Source: Pelomonas cellulosilytica | GTDB lineage: Bacteria > Pseudomonadota > Gammaproteobacteria > Burkholderiales > Burkholderiaceae_C | Direction of reading: 5' to 3' | Length of the DNA: 64,000 bases | Assembly: GCF_021353265.1 (NCBI RefSeq) | Contig: NZ_JAJTWU010000004.1 | Span: 307,013-371,012, forward strand | Shown here: one piece after another, positions 50,774-59,346 of the stretch | Numbering within the stretch: position 1 is the stretch's first letter | How the letters are laid out: each line of letters begins with the position of its first letter | Program-made: the position numbers and the translations under genes | The notes under the pieces: generated by a model | Told to the model about the DNA's origin: nothing | Database searches by the model: none | Seen by the model: only the letters and a program-made list of their open reading frames with translations

Positions 50774-51796
50774 ATGCTCTGGGACCTCTTCTGCCGCGTC
50801 ATCGACAACCATGGCGACCTGGGCGTCTGCTGGCGCCTGGCGCGAGATCTGGCCGCGCGTGGCGAGCAGGTAAGGCTGTGGGTGGACGATGCCACCGCAC
50901 TCGCGTGGATGGCGGCCGGGCCGCATCCGGGCATCGACCTGCGCGGCTGGCCGGCAGGCGACGTCGACACCCGGCCGGGCGACGTTGTCATCGAAGCTTT
51001 CGGCTGCGAGCTGCCGCCCGCCTTCATCGCCCGCATGGCGGCTAGACAGCCGGCGCCGCGATGGATCAACCTCGAATACCTGAGCGCCGAGGACTACGTC
51101 GAGCGCAGCCACGGTCTGGCCTCGCCGCAATTCAGCGGGCCCGGCGTCGGGCTGTCCAAGCATTTCTTCTACCCGGGCTTCACGCCGCGCACCGGCGGGC
51201 TGCTGCGCGAGCCGGGCCTGCCGGCGCGCATTGCCGCCTTCGACGGCCGCGCCTGGCTCACCGGCCACGACTGGGCGCCGCGCGACGGCGAGCGCGTCGT
51301 GAGCCTGTTCGCCTACGCCAACCCGGCGCTGCCCGCGTTGCTCGCGGCGCTGGCCGAACGCCCGACACTGGTGCTGGCGTGCCCAGGGCCGCTGCAGGCA
51401 CTCGTCACGGATCGACCGCAGCTGCGCTGCATCGCCCTGCCCTATCTCACGCAGGACGACTACGACCGGCTGCTATGGGCCTGCGACCTGAACTTCGTCC
51501 GCGGCGAGGACTCGTTCGTCCGCGCACAGTGGGCCGGCAAGCCGTTCGTGTGGCACATCTACCCGCAGCCCGAGGACAACGCCCACCACGTCAAGCTGGA
51601 AGCCTTCATGGACCGCGCGGCGCTCCCCACGGCTTGGCGGCATGTCTGGCGCGGCTGGAACGGACTGGGCGCGCTGCCCCATTCGCTGACGGGCCTTGAG
51701 GACGCCTCATCCCACGCGCGGAAATGGCGTGAGCAGTTGGTGGCGCAGCCGGACTTGCTGACGCAATTGCAAGGCTTCTTAGGGCTTTCCAGCTAG
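50774..51796 (+). CDS. earP: EF-P arginine rhamnosyltransferase
   Basis: A 340-aa cytosolic glycosyltransferase (DUF2331) that transfers rhamnose from dTDP-L-rhamnose to Arg32 of elongation factor P. The N-terminus [20 protein letters not shown] carries the two conserved aspartates (D11, D15) of the active site; His13 replaces the more common Phe. The C-terminal nucleotide-sugar region contains [20 protein letters not shown] and FVWHIYPQ, with the conserved Glu. efp follows 84 nt downstream with the matching arginine-type loop, which supports the function strongly. Start ATG 50774 is the first codon of the conserved motif. Confidence 0.95.
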   Translation: MLWDLFCRVIDNHGDLGVCWRLARDLAARGEQVRLWVDDATALAWMAAGPHPGIDLRGWPAGDVDTRPGDVVIEAFGCELPPAFIARMAARQPAPRWINLEYLSAEDYVERSHGLASPQFSGPGVGLSKHFFYPGFTPRTGGLLREPGLPARIAAFDGRAWLTGHDWAPRDGERVVSLFAYANPALPALLAALAERPTLVLACPGPLQALVTDRPQLRCIALPYLTQDDYDRLLWACDLNFVRGEDSFVRAQWAGKPFVWHIYPQPEDNAHHVKLEAFMDRAALPTAWRHVWRGWNGLGALPHSLTGLEDASSHARKWREQLVAQPDLLTQLQGFLGLSS

Positions 51797-51799
51797 AAT
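51794..51799 (+). promoter_or_regulatory. efp: Possible -10 element of an efp promoter
   Basis: TAGAAT overlaps the earP stop codon about 80 nt upstream of the efp start. No good -35 at 16-18 nt is visible; TTGCAA lies 21 nt upstream, which is too far for an ideal promoter. efp may be read both from here and from the earP promoter. Confidence 0.3.
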
Positions 51800-51880
51800 G
51801 TCGGGCTTTGCCGCGCCAACCGGGATGCCATCCTCTGGAGTCTGGTGCGCAGCGCCTGACCCAATCCCGAGAGACTCCCC

Positions 51881-52435
51881 ATGAAACTCGCTCAAGAAAT
51901 CCGCGCCGGCAACGTGATCATGCAGGGCAAGGACCCGATGGTCGTTCTGAAGACCGAATACAGCCGTGGTGGCCGTGGTGCTGCGACCGTGCGCATCAAG
52001 ATGAAGAACCTGCTGAACGGCGCGGGCGCCGAGCTGGTCTTCAAGGCCGACGACAAGATGGACCAGATCATCCTCGACAAGAAGGAGTGCACCTACTCCT
52101 ACTTCGCCGACCCGATGTACGTGTTCATGGACACCGAGTACAACCAGTACGAGGTCGAGGCAGAGAACATGGGCGACGCCATCTCCTATCTCGAAGACGG
52201 CATGGCCGTGGAAGTGACCTTCTACGACGGCAAGGCCATCTCCGTGGAACTGCCCACCAGCGTCGTCCGCGAGATCGAGACCGAGCCGGCCGTCAAGGGC
52301 GACACCTCGGGCAAGGTCCTGAAGCCCGCCCGCCTGAAGGGCACCGGCTTCGAGATCTCGGTGCCGCTGTTCGTCGAGAACGGCGACAAGATCGAAATCG
52401 ACACCCGCACTCACGAGTACCGCAAGCGCGTCTAA
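51881..52435 (+). CDS. efp: Translation elongation factor P
   Basis: A 184-aa factor that rescues ribosomes stalled at polyproline stretches. Three beta-barrel domains of the EF-P family are covered end to end. The modified loop reads [10 protein letters not shown] with Arg at position 32, the residue rhamnosylated by EarP, in place of the Lys34 of EpmA-type EF-Ps. Length and C-terminus (HEYRKRV) are typical. The gene follows earP and ends before a strong terminator. The demand for EF-P is plausible here, since several proteins in this window are Pro-rich. Confidence 0.97.
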   Translation: MKLAQEIRAGNVIMQGKDPMVVLKTEYSRGGRGAATVRIKMKNLLNGAGAELVFKADDKMDQIILDKKECTYSYFADPMYVFMDTEYNQYEVEAENMGDAISYLEDGMAVEVTFYDGKAISVELPTSVVREIETEPAVKGDTSGKVLKPARLKGTGFEISVPLFVENGDKIEIDTRTHEYRKRV

Positions 52436-52456
52436 GACGCCTGCGAGCCTCGAAAC

Positions 52457-52488
52457 AAAAAGCCCGCTTCGAAAGGAGCGGGCTTTTT
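52457..52488 (+). terminator. Rho-independent terminator after efp (bidirectional)
   Basis: The arms AGCCCGCT (52461-52468) and AGCGGGCT (52477-52484) form an 8-bp GC-rich stem with an 8-nt loop, flanked by A and T runs (CAAAA... and ...CTTTTT). The A run on the left makes it usable for the convergent minus-strand gene as well. Confidence 0.85.
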
Positions 52489-52492
52489 CGCT

Positions 52493-52720
52493 TCAGGCGG
52501 CGTCGTCGGCGAGGTCGGGAATGTCGAGGTCCGGCTCGGCGTCGATCTCGCTATCGAAATCAGCGCTGGCCTTCAGCGGGATCCAGGGGCGGTCCAGCGG
52601 ACGGTACACGCGCCGCTGCAGCCGCGCCAGGCGGTCTGAACGCTCGATGGCGCTCATCACCTCATCGGGCGCCAGCAGCATCGCGAAGGGATCGGCCAGG
52701 TGGGCGGTGGTGGGCAGCAT
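52493..52720 (-). CDS. Small hypothetical protein, unrecognised
   Basis: A 75-aa acidic protein. It starts MLPTTAHLADPFAMLLAPDE and has a basic middle (RSDRLARLQRRVYRPLDRPW) and an Asp-rich tail (PDLDIPDLADDAA). The start at 52720 is chosen because GAGG lies 6 nt upstream; a longer frame could begin at 52750 without such a site. I do not know the family; its conserved look (helical, Arg-rich core) suggests a small regulatory or binding protein, which is a guess. It is convergent with efp and shares its terminator. Confidence 0.6.
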   Translation of the reverse strand: MLPTTAHLADPFAMLLAPDEVMSAIERSDRLARLQRRVYRPLDRPWIPLKASADFDSEIDAEPDLDIPDLADDAA

Positions 52721-52836
52721 GGTGGACCTCGTGTTTGACGGTGAGTCCACTGTAGGCAGCCAAGCCGGTCCGGGCCAGTCGGCTCAGCGCGGTAGGCCTT
52801 GTAAGACTTTGCCCTACATGCCCCGCGCGGCGTGCA

Positions 52837-53490
52837 CTACTTGGCAGTCCCTGCGCCCTGCCGTTCGGCCATCGCCCGGCGCAGCTCCGCGGCGACGCCC
52901 TCGCGGCCGCCACGCTGCGCGAAATCGGCGGCCGTGAGCTCCTGCTCGTTGGCCGCGCGCGGCTCGGCTCCCGCCTTCAGCAGCAGCGGCACAAGCTCAC
53001 TGTTGCCATACCGGGCGGCCATCATCAGCGGTGTCGTGCCATTCTCGGACCTCGCATTCAACTCGGCCCCTTGGGCGAGGAGGTAGGCGGCCACGCCGTT
53101 GTCGGGGCCGCTACAGGCGTAGTGCAGCGGCGTCCAGCCGGTGCGGTTGACAGCCGCGCCGCGCGCCACCAACGCCTTCACGGCCGGCAGCGAGCCGCGC
53201 ACCGCGGCGATCATCAGCGGCGTCTCGCCCGACGCATTCGCGTTGTCGACCTGCAGCCGCGGCGAGGCCAGCAGCGGAGCGAGCGCCTTCAGCGAGTTCT
53301 CCCGGACGGCCGTGAACAGCGGCGTCCGCCCGCGCGAATCCGCTAGGTTGGGGTCCACGCCCTGCGCCAGCAGCGCCTGCACGCCACGTGGATCGTTCAT
53401 CTCCGCAGCGAACGTCAGGTCGTCGATGGGCGACGCGCCAGCAACGGCCGTCGCCAGAGCCAGCCCCAGGGCAGCCAGCCCGGCCTTCAT
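52837..53490 (-). CDS. Ankyrin-repeat protein, exported
   Basis: A 217-aa protein with a signal peptide (MKAGLAALGLALATAVAGAS, cleavage near residue 19-20). Five ankyrin repeats follow, seen in TPLFTAVRENSLKALAPLL, TPLMIAAVRGSLPAVKALV, TPLHYACSGPDNGVAAYLL and TPLMMAARYGNSELVPLLL. The repeats form a protein-protein interaction scaffold, probably in the periplasm. Its start overlaps the stop of tatD by 4 nt (ATGA), so it is the last gene of the mltG–tmk–holB–pilZ–tatD row and is translationally coupled. The partner is unknown. Confidence 0.9.
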   Translation of the reverse strand: MKAGLAALGLALATAVAGASPIDDLTFAAEMNDPRGVQALLAQGVDPNLADSRGRTPLFTAVRENSLKALAPLLASPRLQVDNANASGETPLMIAAVRGSLPAVKALVARGAAVNRTGWTPLHYACSGPDNGVAAYLLAQGAELNARSENGTTPLMMAARYGNSELVPLLLKAGAEPRAANEQELTAADFAQRGGREGVAAELRRAMAERQGAGTAK

Positions 53491-54272
53491 GGGGCCTCGG
53501 GCAGCCGGAACAGCCGCCGCGTGTTGGCACTGGTCACGGCAGCCAGCTCGGCCACCGGCACGCCCACCGCATCGGCCACGGCCTGTGCGACATGCGGCAC
53601 ATAGGCCGGCGTGTTGGTCTTGCCGCGGAACGGCACGGGCGCCAAATAGGGGCTGTCGGTCTCGATGAGCACGCGGTCCAGCGGCAGCAGCTTGGCCAGG
53701 TCACGCAGATCCTGCGCGTTCTTGAAGCTGACAATGCCAGAAAACGAGATGTAGTAGCCACGTTCGACGGCGGCGAGCGCGACTTCCGCCTTCTCGGTGA
53801 AGCAGTGGAACACGCCGCCGGCCTGCTCGCCGCCCTCCTCGTCCAGCACCCGCAGCGTGTCCGCCGCGCTGGACCGGGTGTGCACGACGAGCGGCTTGCC
53901 GGCCTGCCGAGCTGCGCGGATGTGCGTGCGGAAGCGCTCGCGCTGCCACTCCATGTCGTCGATGCTGCGGCCATTGAGGCGGTAGTAGTCCAACCCGGTC
54001 TCGCCGATGGCCACGACCCGGGGCTGGGCCGCCAGACGCACCAGCTCGGCCACATCGGGCTCGCGCATGTCCTCGGTGTCGGGATGCACGCCAACGGTGG
54101 CCCACAGCTGCGGATGCTCGAGCGCCAACGCATGCACGGCGTCGAACTCCTCCATCTGTGTGCAGATGCAGATGGCCTGCACCACCTGCGCGTGACGCAT
54201 GTCGGACAGGATGTCGGGAAGGCGAGCCTTCAGCTCAGGGAAGCTGAGGTGGCAATGGGAATCGATGAACAT
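53487..54272 (-). CDS. TatD-family metal-dependent hydrolase
   Basis: A 261-aa TIM-barrel metallohydrolase. Metal ligands are visible in order: the DSHCHL motif at residues 4-9, the Glu in IGETGLDYY, His in VVHTRSS, the FHCF motif, and the Asp in LIETDSPYLAP. Family members have 3'-5' exonuclease or DNase activity; the in vivo substrate is uncertain. Length is typical for TatD/YcfH proteins. It follows pilZ with a short gap and overlaps the ankyrin gene, as in the common holB–pilZ–tatD arrangement. Confidence 0.93.
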   Translation of the reverse strand: MFIDSHCHLSFPELKARLPDILSDMRHAQVVQAICICTQMEEFDAVHALALEHPQLWATVGVHPDTEDMREPDVAELVRLAAQPRVVAIGETGLDYYRLNGRSIDDMEWQRERFRTHIRAARQAGKPLVVHTRSSAADTLRVLDEEGGEQAGGVFHCFTEKAEVALAAVERGYYISFSGIVSFKNAQDLRDLAKLLPLDRVLIETDSPYLAPVPFRGKTNTPAYVPHVAQAVADAVGVPVAELAAVTSANTRRLFRLPEAP

Positions 54273-54308
54273 CGGTCGGAAGGCACCGGCGCGGCTGCCG
54301 GCTGCAGG

Positions 54309-54758
54309 TCAGAGCGTCTGCGTCGGCTTGCTGGACGAGATCGCGGTGCCGAGGATTTCCTCGATGCGCAGGCGGATCAGGCGCGTCTTCTCGTCACCCG
54401 GGAAGCGCACGCCCACGCCCTGCGTGCGGCCGCCAGACGCGTTGGCCGGTGTCAGCCAGGCCACCTTGCCGGCCACGGGATAGCGCTGGTTGTCCTCGGG
54501 CAACGCCAACAGCAGGTAGATGTCCTCGCCGAGCTTGTAATCGCGCGTGGTCGGCACGAACAGGCCGCCGTCCGTGAAGGCCGGAATGTAGGCAGCATAG
54601 AGCGCCGACTTCTCGCGGAACACGAGCTGGATGACGCTGGGCCGGGCGCTCGAACTGGCGCCCTGCCCGCCCACCGTGGGCAGCGGCAAGGAGCCGCCGA
54701 GTTGGCTGGGCTGGAACTGCAGGGAAGCCGGGCCCTGCTTGGAGTTGGCGTCGCTCAT
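54309..54758 (-). CDS. pilZ: PilZ-domain protein, type IV pilus assembly type
   Basis: A 149-aa protein whose first about 40 residues are Gly/Ser-rich and probably disordered. The PilZ domain follows, with FREKSALYAAYIPAFTDGGL, then GEDIYLLLALP, VAGKVAWLTP and TQGVGVRF. The RxxxR and full D/NxSxxG c-di-GMP-binding motifs are not seen, as in the type IV pilus PilZ of Pseudomonas and Xanthomonas, which acts through PilB/FimX contacts rather than by binding the nucleotide. It lies between holB and tatD, the conserved position. Confidence 0.87.
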   Translation of the reverse strand: MSDANSKQGPASLQFQPSQLGGSLPLPTVGGQGASSSARPSVIQLVFREKSALYAAYIPAFTDGGLFVPTTRDYKLGEDIYLLLALPEDNQRYPVAGKVAWLTPANASGGRTQGVGVRFPGDEKTRLIRLRIEEILGTAISSSKPTQTL

Positions 54759-54792
54759 AGAGCCAAGTGTAGTCAGCCCGGCGGCCTGTCGT

Positions 54793-55803
54793 TCACGCGG
54801 CGCGCAGCGAGGCCGTGACGGCTGCCTGCGCCTGCGCCACCAGCGACTCGATCCATAAGCTGGCGTTCAGCGGATGGTCCGCGTGCCGGGCCGCCCGGCG
54901 CAGCTCGGCGTCCCAGGCCAGCAGCGGCGCGGGCCGCTTGGGCGAAGGCAGGGAGGCGGTCGCGAAGAACTGCCCTGGCTGGCCATGCGCGCGACGGACG
55001 AGATCGTGGCACAGGCGCTGCAGCGCATCAATGGCGCGCGGCGGCGCCCAGTCGGCCAGCGCCTGCACCTCGCCGCGGGCGACGCGCTTGGGCAGCGCCT
55101 GCCAGGCCGCATCGGTCAACCCGGCCTCGGCCCAGGAAAGCGCCTGCTGCGGCCGGCCGCCGGTGGCGTCCAGCAGGCCTTCGGGCTCCTTGACGCCCTG
55201 GGTCGCGAGCCACTGCAGCGCAGCCTCGCGCTCGGGCAGCGCCAGCGGCAGCGGCTGGCAGCGGCTGCGGATGGTCGGCAGCAGGCTCGCCCCGTCGTGA
55301 CTGGCCAGCACGAAACGCAAGAGGCCGGACGGCTCCTCCAGCGTCTTCAGCAGCGCATTAGCCGCCACGCCGTTGAGCGCCTCGGCCGGGAAGATGACGA
55401 CGACCTTGGCCCGGCCGCGGGCCGACGTGGCCTGGGCGAAGGCCAGCAGGTTGCGCACGGCCTCGACCTTGATCTCCCGGCTTGGCTTGGCCTTGCCGGC
55501 CTTGGGCGCGTCGGGCTCCTCGAACGGCAGGCCAAGCGACTCGCGCGCCGCCGCGTCGAGCGCCTCTGGCAGCAGCAGCTGGAAGTCAGGGTGCGTGCCG
55601 CTGGCGAAGAGCTTGCAGCTGGCGCAGTGACCACAGGCGGGCTGCCCCTCGGCGCGGTCCTCGCACAGCCAGCTTTGCGCGAGCTTGACGGCCAGCTCCA
55701 GCTGGCCGACGCCGGCCGGCCCCTGCACCAGCAGTGCATGGGAGCGGGCGCGGACCAGCGCGTCGGCCAGCGGCTGTTGCAGCCAGGGCAGGTCGGCGTT
55801 CAT
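54793..55803 (-). CDS. holB: DNA polymerase III subunit delta'
   Basis: A 336-aa clamp-loader subunit. The start MNADLPWLQQPLADAL at 55803 overlaps the tmk stop by 4 nt (ATGA). The P-loop position reads GPAGVGQ, with Gln in place of the Lys, fitting the non-hydrolysing delta' subunit. The zinc site shows ACGHCASCK with a further Cys upstream (WLCEDRA). The later ANALLKTLEEPSG and SRCQPLPL motifs are typical of the gamma/delta' family. It loads the beta clamp with DnaX and HolA. Co-transcription with tmk is very likely. Confidence 0.94.
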   Translation of the reverse strand: MNADLPWLQQPLADALVRARSHALLVQGPAGVGQLELAVKLAQSWLCEDRAEGQPACGHCASCKLFASGTHPDFQLLLPEALDAAARESLGLPFEEPDAPKAGKAKPSREIKVEAVRNLLAFAQATSARGRAKVVVIFPAEALNGVAANALLKTLEEPSGLLRFVLASHDGASLLPTIRSRCQPLPLALPEREAALQWLATQGVKEPEGLLDATGGRPQQALSWAEAGLTDAAWQALPKRVARGEVQALADWAPPRAIDALQRLCHDLVRRAHGQPGQFFATASLPSPKRPAPLLAWDAELRRAARHADHPLNASLWIESLVAQAQAAVTASLRAA

Positions 55804-56414
55804 GACGAGTAACGCTGGCGCAGCACGGCCAGCACCTGCGCGCCCACCTCGTCCACGGAGCCGCTGGCATCGATGCGCACGATGCGCTGCGGCGCCTGCG
55901 CGGCGCGGGCGGCATAGGCGCCGCGCACGCGGTCGAAGAAGTCCAGGTCCTGCTGCTCGATGCGGTCCGCTTCGCGGGCACCGGCGCGGCGCGCGGCGGC
56001 CTGTGCGGACGGCAGGTCGAACCACAGCGTCAGCTCCGGCTCGGTGTCTTCCTGCACCCAGTCAGCCAGCGTCTCCAGCACCGGCAGCGGCAGGCCGCGG
56101 CCGCCGCCCTGGTAGGCGAAGCTGGCATCGGTGAAACGATCGCACAGCAGCGTCCGGCCGGCGGCCAGAGCCGGACGGATGACAGTCTCCACGTGGTCGC
56201 GCCGGCCGGCGAACATCAGCAGCAGCTCCGTCAGCGAGCCCATGGGCTCGTTCAACACCAGGCTGCGCAACGATTCAGCGAGCGGCGTGCCGCCCGGCTC
56301 GCGGCTGAGCTGAACGTCGTCCCCGCGCGCGCGGAACCAGTCGGCCACCGCCTGGATGTGCGTGGACTTGCCGGCACCATCGATGCCCTCGAATGAAATG
56401 AATCGCCCCGTCAC
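55800..56414 (-). CDS. tmk: Thymidylate kinase
   Basis: A 204-aa kinase converting dTMP to dTDP with ATP. The P-loop is FEGIDGAGKST at residues 8-18, the dTMP-binding DR motif is in LLCDRFTDASFAYQGGGRGL, and the lid region is RRAGAREADRIEQQDLDFF. The start is GTG at 56414, fixed by the conserved TGRFISFEG and by a 4-nt GTGA overlap with the mltG stop. Length is typical. It is the second gene of the mltG–tmk–holB row. Confidence 0.96.
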   Translation of the reverse strand: MTGRFISFEGIDGAGKSTHIQAVADWFRARGDDVQLSREPGGTPLAESLRSLVLNEPMGSLTELLLMFAGRRDHVETVIRPALAAGRTLLCDRFTDASFAYQGGGRGLPLPVLETLADWVQEDTEPELTLWFDLPSAQAAARRAGAREADRIEQQDLDFFDRVRGAYAARAAQAPQRIVRIDASGSVDEVGAQVLAVLRQRYSS

Positions 56415-57406
56415 TTGCCGCCGCGCTGGTATTTGTTGACCGCGCGATTGTGCGCGGTGAGGTCGTCGCTGAATTCGCTGCTGCCATCGCCGCGCGACAC
56501 GAAGTACAGCGACTTGACCGGCGCCGGGTTCAACGCCGCCTGCAGCGACGCGGCGCCCGGCATCGCGATCGGCGTCGGCGGCAGGCCGCCGCGGGTGTAG
56601 GAGTTGAACGGCGTGTCGGCCAGCAAGTCGCGCTTGCGCAGGTTGCCGTCGAACGACTCGCCGAGACCGTAGATGACGGTCGGGTCGGTCTGCAACGGCA
56701 TGCCCACGCGCAGCCGGTTGACGAACACGGCCGCGACGCGGCTGCGGTCGGCCGGCGTGCCGGTCTCCTTCTCGACGATCGAGGCCAGGATCAGCGCCTC
56801 GTCGGGCGACTTCAGCGGCAGGTCGGCAGCCCGCTTGGCCCAGGCAGCAGCCAGCCGCTTGATCATTGCCTCGTGCGCGCGCTTGAGCACGGTCAGGTCG
56901 CTGACACCTCGGCTGTACGCATAGGTGTCGGGGAAGAAACGTCCCTCCGGCGCCACGCCCGGGGCGCCGAGCGCCGCCATGATTTCGGCATCGCTCATCG
57001 CTGCGGTCTTTACCTTCAAAGCCGGCGCGGCGGCCAGCGCCGCCCTGACCTGCCGCCAGTTCCAACCTTCGATGAGGCGCAGCTGCTCCAGCACCTGGTC
57101 GCCGCGCACCATCTTGTCGAGCAGCTCGCGCGGCGTGACGCCGGCATGCACTTCATAGCTGCCGGCGCGGATCTGCTTGGCCTGGCCGGACCACTTGAAC
57201 CACTGGTAAAGCAAGCGCGCATCGGTCTGCACGCCCGCGCCCACCCATTGCCGCGCGACATCGGCCGGGTTGGTGCCGGGTTCGACGGACAGCTCGACGG
57301 ACGGTGCCGCCAGGCTCAACGGGCTGCGCAGCCACTGCCACGCCGCACCCGCGGCAAGGGCCGCGATCAACAACAACGCGAGCAACGCCCGCCACAGCCA
57401 CTTCAT
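56411..57406 (-). CDS. mltG: Endolytic peptidoglycan transglycosylase
   Basis: A 331-aa inner-membrane enzyme of the YceG family that cleaves nascent glycan strands and so ends their polymerisation. One N-terminal membrane helix covers residues 4-22 (LWRALLALLLIAALAAGAAW). A LysM-like subdomain follows, then the catalytic region with the essential Glu in ILASIVEKETGTPADRSRVA and the conserved FPDTYAYSRG and LPPTPIAMPG. The start at 57406 is chosen because it gives a short N-terminus before the helix and has AGGGG upstream. It is divergent from ygfZ with a 46-nt gap. Confidence 0.95.
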   Translation of the reverse strand: MKWLWRALLALLLIAALAAGAAWQWLRSPLSLAAPSVELSVEPGTNPADVARQWVGAGVQTDARLLYQWFKWSGQAKQIRAGSYEVHAGVTPRELLDKMVRGDQVLEQLRLIEGWNWRQVRAALAAAPALKVKTAAMSDAEIMAALGAPGVAPEGRFFPDTYAYSRGVSDLTVLKRAHEAMIKRLAAAWAKRAADLPLKSPDEALILASIVEKETGTPADRSRVAAVFVNRLRVGMPLQTDPTVIYGLGESFDGNLRKRDLLADTPFNSYTRGGLPPTPIAMPGAASLQAALNPAPVKSLYFVSRGDGSSEFSDDLTAHNRAVNKYQRGGK

Positions 57407-57452
57407 GCCCCTGATCAGGTTCCATTTAAGGGGTGGCGATGATAATTCCGCC

Positions 57453-58349
57453 ATGTCGCAAGCCCCCCAACCCACCGCACAACTTCGCCTGGCCGACTGG
57501 GGCGTCATCAGCGCCCAAGGCGCCGACGCCGCCAGCTTCCTGCATGGCCAGCTGACCCAGGACTTTTCGCTGCTGGACGCCAGCCACGCCCGGCTGGCCG
57601 GTTTCTGCACCGCCAAGGGCCGGCTGCTGGCCACGATGGTGGGCTGGAAGCAGGCCGACGACGAAATTCTGCTGGCCCTGCCGTTGGACACGCTGGCCGC
57701 CACGCTGAAACGCCTGTCGATGTTCGTGCTGCGCGCCAAATGCAAACTCAACGACGCGAGCGCGGAATTTGCCGTCTATGGGCTGCTGGGTACGCCGGCC
57801 GCCGACGCCTGGACGCTGGCCCGCGACGGCGATGCCGTGCAGATCGCGCTGCCCGCCGCCGGCACCAGCCGTGCACTGCGCGTGCAGCCGGCCAGCGCGC
57901 CCGCGCCAGAAGGCACGACCGCCTCGCCCGAGGACTGGGCCGCCGCCGAGGTCGAGGCCGGCATGGCCTGGGTGCGCGGCGCGACCGTCGAGGCCTTCGT
58001 GCCGCAGATGATCAACTTCGAGCTGCTCGGCGGCGTCAATTTCAAGAAGGGCTGCTACCCCGGCCAGGAAGTCGTCGCTCGCAGCCAGTATCGCGGCACG
58101 CTGAAGCGCCGTCTGCAGGTGTTCGAGACCGACGCCGCGGCCGCCATCGGCCAGGAGATCTTCCACAGCGCCGACCCGTCGCAACCCGCCGGTGTCGTGG
58201 CCGGCAGCGGCACGCGCGATGGCCGCACGCTGGTGGCCGCGGAGGTCAAGCTGGCCGCGATGGAGGCCGGCACGCTGCACCTCGGCGCCGCCGATGGCGC
58301 GCCGCTGAAGCCGCGCGCCCTGCCCTACCAGATCCCCGCGCAGGCTTGA
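57453..58349 (+). CDS. ygfZ: YgfZ-type folate-binding protein (iron–sulfur cluster maintenance)
   Basis: A 298-aa protein of the GcvT-related YgfZ/IBA57 family, which uses tetrahydrofolate to help assemble or repair some Fe-S enzymes. The diagnostic motif KKGCYPGQEVVARSQYRG is at about residues 195-212, with the redox-active Cys. The N-terminal GcvT-like part has FLHGQLTQDFSLL and AGFCTAKGR. Start ATG at 57453 precedes these and keeps the gap to mltG. It is followed after 2 nt by a DUF4936 gene, probably translationally coupled. Confidence 0.93.
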   Translation: MSQAPQPTAQLRLADWGVISAQGADAASFLHGQLTQDFSLLDASHARLAGFCTAKGRLLATMVGWKQADDEILLALPLDTLAATLKRLSMFVLRAKCKLNDASAEFAVYGLLGTPAADAWTLARDGDAVQIALPAAGTSRALRVQPASAPAPEGTTASPEDWAAAEVEAGMAWVRGATVEAFVPQMINFELLGGVNFKKGCYPGQEVVARSQYRGTLKRRLQVFETDAAAAIGQEIFHSADPSQPAGVVAGSGTRDGRTLVAAEVKLAAMEAGTLHLGAADGAPLKPRALPYQIPAQA

Positions 58350-58351
58350 GC

Positions 58352-58600
58352 GTGCAGCTGTACGTGTACTACCGCGTCGAGGCCGACAAGGCCGACGGCG
58401 CACTCACCGCCTTCCGCAAGGCCCGCGTGGAGGCGCCCATCGAGCTGCTGCAACGCCCCGAACCCGACTCAGAAGGCCGCTGGACGTGGATGGAGATCTA
58501 CCCCGAAGGCTGGGGCCACCGGGAGCCGCTGGTGGCCACGGCGATGGCGCCATGGCTGGCCACGGAAAGGCGGGTCGAGCGGTTCGAGATGTTGGGCTGA
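58352..58600 (+). CDS. DUF4936-family protein
   Basis: An 82-aa protein, QLYVYYRVEADKADGALTAF... with WTWMEIYPEGW. This fits the DUF4936 family, small proteins found beside ygfZ in Burkholderiales; function unknown. Start is GTG at 58352, 2 nt after the ygfZ stop, so translational coupling is likely. The fold may be a ferredoxin-like dimeric barrel (strand YVYYRVE, helix, strand WMEIYP), which is an inference. Confidence 0.8.
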   Translation: MQLYVYYRVEADKADGALTAFRKARVEAPIELLQRPEPDSEGRWTWMEIYPEGWGHREPLVATAMAPWLATERRVERFEMLG

Positions 58601-58612
58601 CCTTGGTTTGAA

Positions 58613-58710
58613 AGAAAAGTCTCTTGAGCTCTCGGAAACTGTCTTGAGCCAGGGAGGTGTCTTGAGCTGGCGGCCCTCTCGAGAAGCTCCTCCGCGACAA
58701 GACTCCTAAA
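58613..58710. repeat. Clustered GCTCAAGA(C) repeats, possible IS end remnant
   Basis: On the minus strand AGCTCAAGAC, GGCTCAAGAC and AGCTCAAGAG recur about 20 nt apart, with a related AGCTCAACAC further on. Repeated short boxes of this kind are typical of the ends of some insertion sequences (for example IS21-like). No transposase belongs to it here. It marks the boundary between the conserved core and the accessory region. Confidence 0.35.
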
Positions 58711-58712
58711 GA

Positions 58713-59342
58713 GTGTTGAGCTATGCCCTTGAAACCCGCACCAGCGCTAGTGCCACCTGCGCACAGCGATTTCCAACCGACGCGCCAAAGAACTGCGCCA
58801 AGGGGCTTGAATTCTTAGTCTTCCTTCCACGAACTGAACCGCCCTGGGGGGCGGTTCAGATCTCCGTACAGATTGACTACGAGGCCGAGCTCGCAATCGT
58901 TATAGGGCGAGGTGGGAAGGACATCGCCAAGGCGGACGCGATGCAGCACGTCTTCGGCTACACCATCGTCAATGACGTCACTGCGCGTGACGTCCAGATG
59001 CGTCATAGCCAGTGGGACCTAGGCAAATCATTCGACACCTTCTGTCCGATGGGGCCTTGGGTCGTCAGCGCCGACGAGCTGGACGGCCGACATACCCGAG
59101 TTCGCTGCTGTGTCAACGGCGAATTGCGCCAGGACGGAGCGACTGAGCAGATGATCTTTGATTTCCCAACGCTCATTGAGACGGTCCCTCGCGGCATCAC
59201 GCTCTATCCGGGAGACGTCATCGCGACGGGAACTCCGGCGGGCGTGGGCATGGGGCTGCAGCCACCTCGCTGGCTGCAGCCTGGCGACGTCGTTCGAATC
59301 GAGGTCGACGGCCTTGGCGTCATTGAGAATTTGGTGGCGTAA
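58713..59342 (+). pseudogene. Fumarylacetoacetate hydrolase-family protein, N-terminally degraded
   Basis: From about residue 50 on, the protein matches the FAH-family catalytic domain: IDYEAELAIVIGRGGKDI, GYTIVNDVTARDVQ, GKSFDTFCPMGPW, and the end GDVIATGTPAGVGMG. The acidic metal ligands (the Glu in YEAELA, the Asp in VNDVTARD) are present. The first about 50 residues (ETRTSASATCAQRFPTD...) do not resemble the family, whose members here carry a segment like IGLNYADHA..., and the total of 209 aa is shorter than the usual 230-290. I infer 5' truncation or frameshift, perhaps at the repeat cluster just upstream. A functional product is unlikely but not excluded. Confidence 0.65.
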
Positions 59343-59346
59343 TCGA

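Noticed and set aside
53388-54818. Plus-strand frame of 476 codons opposite the ankyrin, tatD and pilZ genes.
   Set aside because: No domain is visible and three well-supported genes occupy the minus strand.
54793-56025. 410-codon version of holB.
   Set aside because: The first 74 residues are an Arg/Gly-rich shadow of tmk; the conserved start MNADLPW at 55803 overlaps the tmk stop by ATGA.
57426-58403. Minus-strand frame of 325 codons opposite ygfZ.
   Set aside because: Its sequence is an Arg/Gly/Leu-rich antisense translation; ygfZ on the plus strand has a clear family motif.
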